Source of the DNA: Verrucomicrobiota bacterium
GTDB lineage: Bacteria > Verrucomicrobiota > Verrucomicrobiia > Verrucomicrobiales > Akkermansiaceae
Direction: 5' to 3'
DNA length: 64,000 nt
NCBI GenBank assembly: GCA_026397725.1
Contig: JAPLUI010000119.1
Location: 84,617-148,616, forward strand
The stretch's first letter is position 1. Every line of letters starts with the position of its first letter. Positions 54,510-62,911 of the stretch are shown piece after piece. Under the pieces are notes generated by a model, which saw nothing but the letters and a program-made list of their open reading frames with translations, did not search any database and was not told where the DNA came from. Position numbers and translations under genes: made by a program.

Positions 54510-56264
54510 ATGATCCGCATTTCACTCGAAGCCTTCCAGGGCCGCTGGGCAAATCTCCATCCCCTCGTGCGCTTCCTGATTCTGTTGGCAGCGGCGACCG
54601 CGATCAGCTTTGTCGCCGTAAGTGGGCCCTACCAGAGGTTCAAGGTGTGGCGGCTGGAACGCAATCTGGTGGCCGCCCGGAATGCCGTGGAGGACTTGAG
54701 CATGCATGAGGCCCGCGATCTCTCACTGACCGTGCTGCGGGCCGACGAATCCTGCGTTGAGGCCTTCCGGATTCTTGAAAAAGCGACGGCATCCCTGCGT
54801 GACCCATGGCATGGTGAGATCGCCCGGGCACTGTTGTCCCATCCGGGAGCTTCCGACGCGGATCGCCTGACCGCCTTTCGCGGGATCGCGCCGGAGGTGC
54901 CGCTCGGGTTGTTGAAACAGGCGTGGACGATGCTGCCGGACCGGTGCCACCAGGATCTCCGGTTTGTGACGGTGTTTGCGGATCGCTTGATCACGGAACG
55001 CCGCTTCAAAGAAGCGACCTTGGTGCTGTTGGCGGTGCCTGCCGCAGCACGCACTCCCGCAGTGGACCAGCGCTTGATCCGAATCTTGATCGGCAGCGGC
55101 ATGCCGGAGGGTTTCGACGAAGCCCAGCACATGCTCGCCGGGATGTTTCCGCCCGGCGGTCAGGAAATTTCCGAGTGGCTGGACCTGCTCGGGGAAATCC
55201 CGCTGGACCGCATCCAACCAAAGACGCTGGTGCCTGTCCGCATGGTGCTGGAGGACCCGGCGTCCGGCGCGGTCGCCCGGACGGCATTGATGCGAGCGCG
55301 GCTGGATTATGCAACCGACATTTCCCGCCGCACGGCGATTCTTGACGTCGCCATCAGCACCTGGAAAGAACATGAACCGCAAGCACTGGCCGATTTTCTG
55401 AGCCATCTCGGGCTCTATCAACTCCTGCTCGAAACCCTCCCGACGCACCGGTTGAACGAGCATCCGGAATTGTTTCCACGGCTGCTCGAGGCCAGCCAGC
55501 GGAGCGGCGCGTGGACGCAGGCGATTGACTTGCTAGATTCCCACGGCGACCTGATCCCTAAGTTCGAGGAACAGGCGCACCGTGCGGTGGCGGCGGCCAA
55601 GACAGGCGATTCCCCGGCCTATGTCCTGGCCTGGACCAACGCCAGGGGCGAGGCGAAAATCAGCCCGCAGCCTGGCGCTTTTCTAACGCTCCAGCGGATT
55701 GCGCGGGAGGCGGCGCTGGACAAGGAGGCCGAGCAAGCGATGGTGGAGGCCATCCGCTGCGGCCGCGGGCCGCTGCCGCTGTATGCGGATCTCAAACCGC
55801 TGCTCACTTCGCTGGCACAGCAGGGTCAGGACAAGACCTTGCTGGAGATTTGCGCGATCTATCTGCCCTTCGAGTCCACCAATCCGGTGTTGATTACCCA
55901 GCTTGCCTATCTTGCCAGCCTCAACCAACTGATCGAACCCAAGACGGTGCTGGCGGCCATGGAGCACCTGGCCACGGGGTTTCCCAAGGAAGTGCCCATC
56001 CAATGCGTGCTCGCCACGGCCTACCTGTGCGCCGGCCAGCCGGCCCAAGCCGCGGCAACGCTGGACCGTCTGGAATTGGACCCCGCCAAACTTTCCCCGG
56101 GATACCGGGCCGCGTATCTAACGACCCAGGCGCTCACCCACCGCATCGCCAGGGACGATCCGCGCATCACCGCTTTGCCGTGGAAATCCCTGCTGCCATC
56201 CGAACGCAAGAAATTCAACGACCTGCTCCGCGCGGAAGAAAATGCTGAAACGCTGAAAAACTGA
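54510..56264 (+). CDS. Membrane-anchored alpha-solenoid (TPR-like) protein
   Basis: 584 residues. One transmembrane helix at about 17-38 (FLILLAAATAISFVAVSG) follows a short N-terminus. The rest is almost entirely helical, with repeats of about 34 residues of TPR/SEL1-like spacing (for example NPVLITQLAYLASLNQLIEPKTVLAAMEHLA and FPKEVPIQCVLATAYLCAGQPAQAAATLDRLEL). The role is unknown; an envelope scaffold is likely. It follows htpG at 79 bp. Confidence 0.75.
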   Translation: MIRISLEAFQGRWANLHPLVRFLILLAAATAISFVAVSGPYQRFKVWRLERNLVAARNAVEDLSMHEARDLSLTVLRADESCVEAFRILEKATASLRDPWHGEIARALLSHPGASDADRLTAFRGIAPEVPLGLLKQAWTMLPDRCHQDLRFVTVFADRLITERRFKEATLVLLAVPAAARTPAVDQRLIRILIGSGMPEGFDEAQHMLAGMFPPGGQEISEWLDLLGEIPLDRIQPKTLVPVRMVLEDPASGAVARTALMRARLDYATDISRRTAILDVAISTWKEHEPQALADFLSHLGLYQLLLETLPTHRLNEHPELFPRLLEASQRSGAWTQAIDLLDSHGDLIPKFEEQAHRAVAAAKTGDSPAYVLAWTNARGEAKISPQPGAFLTLQRIAREAALDKEAEQAMVEAIRCGRGPLPLYADLKPLLTSLAQQGQDKTLLEICAIYLPFESTNPVLITQLAYLASLNQLIEPKTVLAAMEHLATGFPKEVPIQCVLATAYLCAGQPAQAAATLDRLELDPAKLSPGYRAAYLTTQALTHRIARDDPRITALPWKSLLPSERKKFNDLLRAEENAETLKN

Positions 56265-56707
56265 AACGCCGAATCGTAGCTTGAGCGAAAGCACCAGAAT
56301 TGGATGAGCCGCAACAGGGCACAATGAACACGACCGGGCAGACTTGGGAGAGGTTCGGGCAGTAATGAAACCCGAACTGCTGGAGATTCACTCGCCATGC
56401 CTCTGGCCATCCCTCACGGCCCGCCAGGATGCCCCGACAGCGCCCGGCTTGCACCCGGCATTCACCCGGCACGAACCATCCACCAAAGCGAATCTTCTCA
56501 CGAAAAAGAAACCCACCTGTCCCCCGCACGGACTGACCTGCCACGCCACGGAAAATGCCGCACAATCGCCCCGCCGCTCGCGTCGCCGCCCGCACCCATG
56601 ACCCCGCCCCGGAAAATCCTCGCCGCCCATCGCGCCAGCTCCCGCACCGGGCGCGAAAATGGCCCCGGCATTGAGGGGGCGTTGCTGGAAATTGCGCCAG
56701 GATCGGG
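56265..56707. other. Intergenic region with no defensible gene
   Basis: About 440 bp. High GC leaves several open frames, all low-complexity (Pro/Arg/Ser-rich). It borders the degenerate restriction fragments. Confidence 0.4.
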
Positions 56708-57110
56708 AATTGGGCCTATCTCAAGGCCGCCGCCGCCATCGTTCCGTTGCGCTTCACTCCGCAGCCGGTTCATTCCGTTAGGTCCCATGCCCTGATCCTC
56801 CACGATGTGGGCACCAAGGACGGACGCAAGCAATGGGTGGAGGATTTCAAGGCCGGCACAATCGACATCCTGTTTGTTTACACCATGCTGCTCACCGGCT
56901 TCGACTCCCGGCGGCTCAACAAACGCTACCTCGGCCGTGCCATCAAGGCGCACCACCTGCTGCAGACGCTCACCCGCGTCAACCGCACCTACCTGCGGAA
57001 GTTCGACCACATCGTCTCCAACCCGCCCTTCAAGCCGGTCTCCTCGACTTCCGCGACGAACTCGTCACCAAGGCCTGCTGGGAATTTGCTGGTGGGGGTG
57101 AAAGCCGTTG
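56708..57110 (+). pseudogene. Fused remnants of a type I restriction-modification system (HsdR + HsdM pieces)
   Basis: One frame reads HALILHDVGTKDGRKQWVEDF, then DILFVYTMLLTGFDSRRL and LLQTLTRVNRTYL, the helicase motif V/VI end of an HsdR-type subunit. Directly after it comes KFDHIVSNPPFK, the D-x-x-x-S-N-P-P-F motif IV of N6-adenine methylases (HsdM). A frame shift follows, and the next frame reads LLDFRDELVTKACWEF, matching the HsdM sequence after NPPF. So an R-subunit piece and an M-subunit piece have been joined by deletion. The fragments are too short to work. Confidence 0.6.
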
Positions 57111-57153
57111 GAAGCGCCGGTGGCCGGACCGGAGGGCGGGGAAAAAGAAGTTG

Positions 57154-58581
57154 CTACGGCACGGAGATCGGCCCAACCACCACCCGGTAAAACCGTCGGG
57201 GTAGTGTGGCAGGTTGCGAGTCGTACCAAATCTGACTGGGCGCGGTCAGCGTGATATTCGTCAACCCGAACCAGTTGATAAGATCGGCTGTATACTGGAT
57301 GCCATAGGTTCGGCCGACCATCCCACAGACCGTGATGCCTGGATAAAGATGGATTTCTGAAAGCGGCCCTTCGACAACGGTCACCGCCGCCGAAGCGGCG
57401 TTGTCGGCGAGATTCAGGTCTGGTTCGTAAGCCACCACATTTGCAATGCTCGTGGCCGTTCCTGCCGCAGGAATGGTCGCCACAATGTTGACGGTTGCAC
57501 TCGATCCAGCGTCTATTCCGCCCAGGCTGCAAACCACGGTGCCGAGACTTTGGGTGCAGCTTCCCTGGCTGGAGCTTGCGGACACAAAAGTCGCATTGTT
57601 TGGCAGAACATTTGTCAGCACCACTTCGCTTGCCGACATGTTCCCCTTGTTGCTGACGGAAAGGCCGAACGTGACCTGCTGCCCGGGGACCACGGTGATT
57701 GGCGTCGCATCCATTACCACTGCCAAATCCATTCCCGGGGACCCGGGTGGAATCAGCGACACGTCGTCGTAACCGTACAAGCCATGTTCGGCGGCACCGC
57801 TCGTGTCGCCCAGCAGGATCACGCCGACCCCGTACAGGTCCCCAGGTGACTCCAAGTGACCCACTTTACGACCGTCGACAAACAAATCCTGGCTCCTCCT
57901 GTTTCCATCCGCCTGCACGACAATCTCGTGCCACGAGCCCGACCCCAAGACTACTTCAAGATTTGCAGACGCATTCCAAGCGGTGAAGAGAATGCCGGTG
58001 CTGCTGAATCTCAACACGGTGACGTTGTGCGCGTCTCCCGCAGTCCTGTCCCAGTCGCTTTCAAGTGCCGCGACATTGACGCCCTGCCCCTGCTGAATAA
58101 AGAACCGCCAGGTGAAAGATGTTCCAAGGTTGGTTATGTCTTGGTAGGCATACCCCCCGTGGTTCGCGAAACGGGTATCGACTTGAAGCGCCGTGCTCCC
58201 GCCATGGGCAGGCGAAGAAACCAACCCAACATTTGCGTCCTGAATTATGTGAATGCCCCATATTCCATAGGAGTATGGCACGGGGCTTATGTTTCCGTTG
58301 TTAGCAGGCGGCGATTCAAATCCGCCATCGCAAATGACCTCTCCGCTAACTTGTGCGGATCCGTTGAGTACAAGGGCGGTTATGACTACGCACGCCGCTC
58401 CAATGCTAAGAAACTGCTTTCCGGGGTGGCACGCATGGGAAAGCCCAAGCGGGGCTCGCAGAGCCGGTATCAGGGGGCTGCGGGGTATCCGGGAGCTGGA
58501 ACGGCGAAAAAACCGCAGTACCGACCAAGGCGTTGGTCCGGCGGGTTCATGCAGGCAAATGGGGGATTTCGTCAGAATCAT
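57154..58581 (-). CDS. Secreted protein with LamG-like and DUF11 domains
   Basis: About 475 residues, start uncertain: the ATG at 58581 gives a very long N-terminal region before the hydrophobic stretch (LSIGAACVVITALVLNG), so the true start may be a closer non-ATG codon. After the signal, EVICDGGFESPPANNG and a LamG-like beta-sandwich (residues ~95-290 of the frame) are followed by a DUF11 unit (AVVMDATPITVVPGQQVTFGLSVSNKG). The C-terminus, GRTYGIQYTADLINW...RRFYRVV, is the module repeatedly found at the end of verrucomicrobial exported proteins. It is probably extracellular; no catalytic site seen. The 5' region overlaps a sequence repeated upstream of the sigma factor gene. Confidence 0.7.
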   Translation of the reverse strand: MILTKSPICLHEPAGPTPWSVLRFFRRSSSRIPRSPLIPALRAPLGLSHACHPGKQFLSIGAACVVITALVLNGSAQVSGEVICDGGFESPPANNGNISPVPYSYGIWGIHIIQDANVGLVSSPAHGGSTALQVDTRFANHGGYAYQDITNLGTSFTWRFFIQQGQGVNVAALESDWDRTAGDAHNVTVLRFSSTGILFTAWNASANLEVVLGSGSWHEIVVQADGNRRSQDLFVDGRKVGHLESPGDLYGVGVILLGDTSGAAEHGLYGYDDVSLIPPGSPGMDLAVVMDATPITVVPGQQVTFGLSVSNKGNMSASEVVLTNVLPNNATFVSASSSQGSCTQSLGTVVCSLGGIDAGSSATVNIVATIPAAGTATSIANVVAYEPDLNLADNAASAAVTVVEGPLSEIHLYPGITVCGMVGRTYGIQYTADLINWFGLTNITLTAPSQIWYDSQPATLPRRFYRVVVGPISVP

Positions 58582-58672
58582 GGCAGGTCTCCTCAAACGC
58601 AAGAAAACGCAACCGTGCGGCCATGCCAAGAGAATTCTTGGAAATTCTTCTGCAATCGGCTTCTCGCTGAGT
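58430..58672 (-). repeat. Repeated leader sequence, copy A (upstream of the DUF11 gene)
   Basis: Read on the plus strand this shares with 63136-63290 the blocks GGCTCGCAGAGC, aatcatgg, aaccgt, atgccaaga and ctcgctga in the same order; near 58428 GTGGCACGCATG matches GTGGCATGCATG. Copy A has an extra ~90 bp between the blocks. It lies at the 5' end of a minus-strand gene, as copy B does for the sigma factor gene. Confidence 0.5.
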
Positions 58673-58759
58673 GACGGCCTCGGCCGACCCGGGCTGCCCC
58701 TGAGGGTGGGAGGTCATTGGCTGGCCATGCCCCGTGCCATCGCGCCGCCCATCCGGGCG

Positions 58760-59010
58760 GACCAGTGGGAGCGCCGGGGCCGTCACGCCCTGATACCGCG
58801 GCTTGGTCAGGGCGTAGGGGCTGCGCGGGTTGACCGGGGTCGTTTCCTCGGCCGGCAGCGGCGTTTCCGGGCCATAGACGCTGGATGACGAGGCGAACAC
58901 GAGGGGGGGACGCCCATGCGGCGGCAGAATTCCAGCAGGCGAATGGTGCCGACGTCGTTGGTGAGCTTGTAATCGTGTGGCGGAATTTGCGCACTTCGAT
59001 CATGCCTCCC
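58760..59010 (-). pseudogene. NAD-dependent sugar-nucleotide epimerase remnant
   Basis: Two frames together read KLTNDVGTIRLLEFCRRMG and, after a frameshift, VFASSSSVYGPETPLPAEE then NPRSPYALTK. These are the well-known blocks of extended SDR epimerases (UDP-glucose 4-epimerase/GDP-mannose dehydratase type), with the S-S-V-Y catalytic region. Only ~80 residues remain. Confidence 0.6.
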
Positions 59011-59433
59011 AGCCCTCCCTTCTGGCACGCGCTTTCAGTTCGCGGATCAGGCCGTCCTTTTCCTGCGCGGTAAACCGGCTCGGGTGCTTCAGGATGTGTC
59101 GCGCTGGCCATCGTCGGCATGCTGATGCGGATGCACAGCCGAAAGGAGGCCGGGGATGCCGCGTCACACTTCCTGAGCTGGACCTTGAATGGACCAGGAA
59201 TTTGATGACGGACCGGACGATGGTCCGGCCGCAGCACGCGCCGGGATTTAGCCACACCGCTGTGGCTAAACCGTTAGAGCTGCGGCTACACCATTCTTCA
59301 CGCCGAAGATTTCAACATTCAACATTCAACTTCCAACATTCAATGATCAAGTAAGTTGGTGTTGTGGTTACGCTTGGTCATGTCGGCGTGGGGGCTGGTT
59401 GAGGGGGTTGGCACTTCTGTGGTGGGACTTTCG
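59011..59433. other. Gene-free region with hairpin
   Basis: No gene is supported. It holds a perfect 10-bp hairpin, TTTAGCCACA / TGTGGCTAAA with a 4-nt loop (59247-59256 and 59261-59270), and short tandem repeats of the type CAACATTCAACATTCAACTT near 59308-59340. Confidence 0.5.
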
Positions 59434-60846
59434 TCAAGGCAGTTGCTCCCGTTGCAGGACATGCCCATACACCCAGTTCGCTTGAAGATCAGGGACCTTG
59501 GCGATCTCCAGGTTGATCGTTTCCCAAGCTTGCCTGGCGCGGTCAGGGTGCGTCTGGAGCAAATAGTCAATGGCAATGGTTTGATAATACAGATTGTCTT
59601 TCACGGGCAATGCTAGGATCTGTTCAAGCGTGGCCAGATACTGCGGATTGCTCCCCAGGCGACGATAAGCAAGCGCCACCTCGGCCAGATAAAATGGATT
59701 GCTGCTTGGGGGCAAGGCGGTCACTGCGGTCAGGACGTTCGCATCTCCCAGCAGACCGAGCATAGCAATCGCGCCAGCCTTGGCGGCGGCATCCTCTCTC
59801 CGCCCAAGTTCATCCAGCCAGTACTTGGAGGTTCTGAACATCTTGGGATCGACCCCGGCATATTCAGGTGGATCCCAGTCACCCCGGTCAAGCGCCTTGC
59901 GGACGATGTCTTTGTCGATATCAACAATCGTTCGGGAATAGAGGACAAATGCCTGTTGGGCGACACGGGCATTCGTATCGACTGACAATCGTTCCATGGT
60001 TGCCTTCTTCTCGCGCGGGCGGGTAGGATACATGTTGTTCACGCAATAGCGCACCTGCCAGACCTCTGAGCGTCCCAGTTTCTCGATGTCTGGCGCAGTG
60101 AGTGTGCCACCCGCAAGAAATTCCTGTTGGAGGTAATGGCCATACACCCATGCGGGTTGAAGATCCGGCGACCCGGCAAGCTCCCCGTGGATGCGCTCCC
60201 ATGCCTGCTTCGCCCGGGCGGGGTGCGTCTGCAGCAGGTATCCAATGGCAATGGTTTGATGAGGCAGATTGTCTTTCACGGGTAAGGCAAGGACCTGCCC
60301 GACCGCGGCCAAATAGGGCTCGTCGCTGCCCAGACGCCGATATGCCGCCGCCAACTCGGTCAGGAACCCGGGCTTGCGGCTGCCGGGCAAACCCGCCAGT
60401 TCGGGCAGGACGCTTGCATCGCCCAAAAGACCGAGCACGCGAACCGCGCGGGCCCCGCTCTCGTCATCCCAGGTCCTCCCGCCGTCATCCGGTTTACGCT
60501 TGAGGTCAGCAAGCCAGTAACGGGTCGTTTTGAACATGCCTTCCGGCCCGTCACTTCCAAGAATATTGAGATCGCCACGGTCAAAGGCCTTGCTGGCGAT
60601 CCCCTTGTCCACATCAACAAACATTCGCGAATACACTTCGAATGCCTGGTGGGCAACCCGGATTTCCGTATCGACAGCCAAACGTTCCAAAATGGTCCTC
60701 GCCTCGGCAGTGGGGAACGTCAACTCATGGGTGACACCATAACGCACCTGCCAGAACTCGGAGCAACTCAACTTGCCCAGGTCATAGGTGCCGAGCGTGG
60801 CAGCGGAACAACAGAGAGCTAACAGTGGGAAAATGACGGTCTTCAT
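59434..60846 (-). CDS. Exported protein of two tandem ~215-residue homologous units
   Basis: 470 residues from the ATG at 60846 with a signal peptide (MKTVIFPLLALCCSAATLG). The mature protein is a tandem duplication: unit 1 begins EFWQVRYGVTHELTFPTAEA and unit 2 begins EVWQVRYCVNNMYPTRPREK. They share VAHQAF/VAQQAF, (F/T)DRGDxN, RRYWL-like TTRYWLADL/TSKYWLDEL, LGLLGDA(S/N)VL, AYRRLGS and (P)VKDNL(P/Y)(H/Y)QTIAI(G/D)YLLQTHP. Both units are helical and HEAT-like. No other homologous gene is in the window. The role is unknown; a periplasmic scaffold or inhibitor is possible. Confidence 0.8.
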   Translation of the reverse strand: MKTVIFPLLALCCSAATLGTYDLGKLSCSEFWQVRYGVTHELTFPTAEARTILERLAVDTEIRVAHQAFEVYSRMFVDVDKGIASKAFDRGDLNILGSDGPEGMFKTTRYWLADLKRKPDDGGRTWDDESGARAVRVLGLLGDASVLPELAGLPGSRKPGFLTELAAAYRRLGSDEPYLAAVGQVLALPVKDNLPHQTIAIGYLLQTHPARAKQAWERIHGELAGSPDLQPAWVYGHYLQQEFLAGGTLTAPDIEKLGRSEVWQVRYCVNNMYPTRPREKKATMERLSVDTNARVAQQAFVLYSRTIVDIDKDIVRKALDRGDWDPPEYAGVDPKMFRTSKYWLDELGRREDAAAKAGAIAMLGLLGDANVLTAVTALPPSSNPFYLAEVALAYRRLGSNPQYLATLEQILALPVKDNLYYQTIAIDYLLQTHPDRARQAWETINLEIAKVPDLQANWVYGHVLQREQLP

Positions 60847-60999
60847 AACGTATGCAAGGGGTGTGTTCACATATAAGCGGACACGTGAGGGTGAAATTCA
60901 TTAGAAATCAGGCTTCTTGAGATTCCCTGATGCGTTCTTTAGTCTCCCCCAAAGGCGTGTTGCTTGACGGTTACGACCGCAGTGGGCACCCTCCCGGGC
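60847..60999. other. Left flank of TIR element copy 2
   Basis: Upstream region of the duplicated-unit gene; nothing else recognisable. The 9-bp flanking direct repeat CCTCCCGGG lies at 60991-60999. Confidence 0.4.
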
Positions 61000-61194
61000 A
61001 TGCCCGTCAAGTTAAGGACCTGACGCCTTGTACCGATAAGTTCCTCGCGAATTTCCGTATCAACCTCGTCGCAATCTCCACCCTCACTGGACATCCTGCG
61101 GACCGATCGGACCGCAGGATGTCCAGTGAGGGACTGCTGTTGCGGGTCGCTGTCGGTAACAGGGAGCACATTTCCCTTAACTTGACGCGCATGC
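61000..61194 (-). repeat. TIR element copy 2 (195 bp) with 9-bp flanking direct repeats
   Basis: Same element as 3826-4019 in opposite orientation. TIRs: CATGCCCGTCAAGTTAAGG (61000-61018) and CCTTAACTTGACGCGCATG (61176-61194). The middle hairpin is intact but with one A:A mismatch (CCTGCGGACCGATCGGACCG) instead of the perfect palindrome of copy 1. CCTCCCGGG is directly repeated on both sides (60991-60999, 61195-61203). It splits an apparent signal-peptide frame beginning MTPNTILFTLAATALLSSHT at about 61276 on the minus strand. Confidence 0.85.
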
Positions 61195-61450
61195 CTCCCG
61201 GGGGCTGCACCCTGGCAGGAGTGTGGGATGATAACAGCGCAGTTGCCGCAAGGGTGAACAATATGGTGTTTGGCGTCATGGTTTTGTTGGTGTTATCCAT
61301 ATTCAATGTTGGAGGCACCCTGCACTCGCTTGAGCAGGCCAAGCGTAGCTCATCATGGACGAACGCAGGTAAAGTCTTCGTAAATCGGCAGGCCGGACAC
61401 CGATGCCAGCAGCGGCCTGAGGGGACGGGGTTGGGTTGGAATGGTGGGGC

Positions 61451-62911
61451 TCATCGGGTGCAGGCCAGGATCAAACAGAAAGCGACAAACGCTACCAAAA
61501 CAGGAGCTAGCACCATGGCAAACAACCATGCGACACCGCGCCTGTGGCCGAGATTGAGCGTCCAGCCAAGACCCGAAATTTGCTTTGGCACCCACACCCG
61601 CGAATCCCGTTTGCTAAAGTAATGCGACAGCATCCTCGGCCCACTCCAGTTGTCCGGGTTCTTCCACTCCGCTTGATTGATGAGGTCTTGGCTCATGTCG
61701 TTGGTGGGCGTGATGATTTGTTGCGGCGTTGAGGGTCTTGGGCAGGATCTGGCGACTTTCCTGAAATGGTGCAACAGACTGCAGATCCAGGTGCCTGTGG
61801 TCACGATATAGCAACCCACTAATCCCAGCAGCAGCGGGTTAGACAAATGGGGTGGGGTTTGCCCGTTGGCGTGAACGATGAGCAATTGCAGCATGAGTTG
61901 AAACACGGTTTCCAGACAAGCCAAACCCACCAGCGAGCGGAAGAGATAGTCAAGAGTTTCATCCCGTCGCCCCGACGCAAGCCAGTGATCACTGTGCCGG
62001 ATATTCAAGTGGTGGACGGGGATGAAACGAAGGCAGTAGCCGATTCCAATCAGGAATAGGGGCACTCCAATGCCAAGGGCTACCGACAAAAACAGGTACG
62101 TGGGCCGCTCCATCCAGCCGTTCGGATTCCCCCTGACATCGAAATGCGAGGCTATGATCGTCTGTGAGAACACGGATGCAGCGACGAGTGTCGCCGCTGC
62201 GGCAATTTTGCCCGATGTCATGAGATTCAGCGTTCCTTTCACCATGGCCAAAGTTGATACCGGCACGACTGTTTCTTTGGTGAGCGCAACAACTGCCGCT
62301 ATCGCACCCGCTGGCGCAGCTTGCACGGAATTCGCTGCAACCGCAGAGGCAATGAGGGTTGTGGCCAGGGTTACGCCGCGTCTTGCAAACTGGGTGCGCA
62401 ACTTTCCCAAGGCACGCGTCACCCGTCTTTGAGCGGTGCCTTCGGTGAGGTTCAGTTCCGCAGCCAGTTGTTGCACGGTTTTGTTCTCGAAATAGCGCAG
62501 GACTAGCGCAGCCCGGTCGCGGTCACCCAGTTTTGCCATTGCTTCGTCCAGCAACGAATAGATGTGGGACCAGGCTGAGTCAGTCTGTTCGGGAATCAGG
62601 GTTGATTGCAGGTATGCCTCCTGCTCTCGGTTCACGCGGCGGCGCTGGATTTTCAATGCATCAGTCGCTGCATAGCGCGTCGTTCGGTATAACCAACTCG
62701 GCAGGATGGTATCGGCCCCGAGCGACACCGCTTTCCGCGCCAAAATAATGAACACCACCTGAGTGACCTCCTGTGCCAGGTGCGGGTTGCCCACCTGCCG
62801 GAGCGCCGCCGAATGGACTAAGCCGGTGTGACGATCTACGAGTGCGGCAAAGGCCGCTTCGGACCCATGGGTGACGAACTCTCGGACTAGCGCCATATCA
62901 TCTTCTATCAT
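61451..62911 (-). CDS. ECF sigma factor fused to a C-terminal multi-pass membrane domain (DUF5808-like end)
   Basis: 486 residues. Residues 1-175 are an ECF sigma-70 factor: region 2 FAALVDRHTGLVHSAALRQV and QEVTQVVFIILARKA, then region 4 LGDRDRAALVLRYFENKTVQQLAAELNLTEGTAQRRVTRAL. A hydrophobic stretch follows (TLATTLIASAVAANSVQA), a second near ~235-250, and four to five more (LFLSVALGIGVPLFLIGIGYCL, LLLGLVGCYIVTTGTWICSLL, WLFAMVLAPVLVAFVAFCLIL). Residues ~417-455, WKNPDNW...RVWVPK...GLGWTLNLGHR, resemble DUF5808. The membrane part probably acts as an integral signal/anti-sigma-like sensor. Family assignments are by motif only. Confidence 0.8.
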   Translation of the reverse strand: MIEDDMALVREFVTHGSEAAFAALVDRHTGLVHSAALRQVGNPHLAQEVTQVVFIILARKAVSLGADTILPSWLYRTTRYAATDALKIQRRRVNREQEAYLQSTLIPEQTDSAWSHIYSLLDEAMAKLGDRDRAALVLRYFENKTVQQLAAELNLTEGTAQRRVTRALGKLRTQFARRGVTLATTLIASAVAANSVQAAPAGAIAAVVALTKETVVPVSTLAMVKGTLNLMTSGKIAAAATLVAASVFSQTIIASHFDVRGNPNGWMERPTYLFLSVALGIGVPLFLIGIGYCLRFIPVHHLNIRHSDHWLASGRRDETLDYLFRSLVGLACLETVFQLMLQLLIVHANGQTPPHLSNPLLLGLVGCYIVTTGTWICSLLHHFRKVARSCPRPSTPQQIITPTNDMSQDLINQAEWKNPDNWSGPRMLSHYFSKRDSRVWVPKQISGLGWTLNLGHRRGVAWLFAMVLAPVLVAFVAFCLILACTR

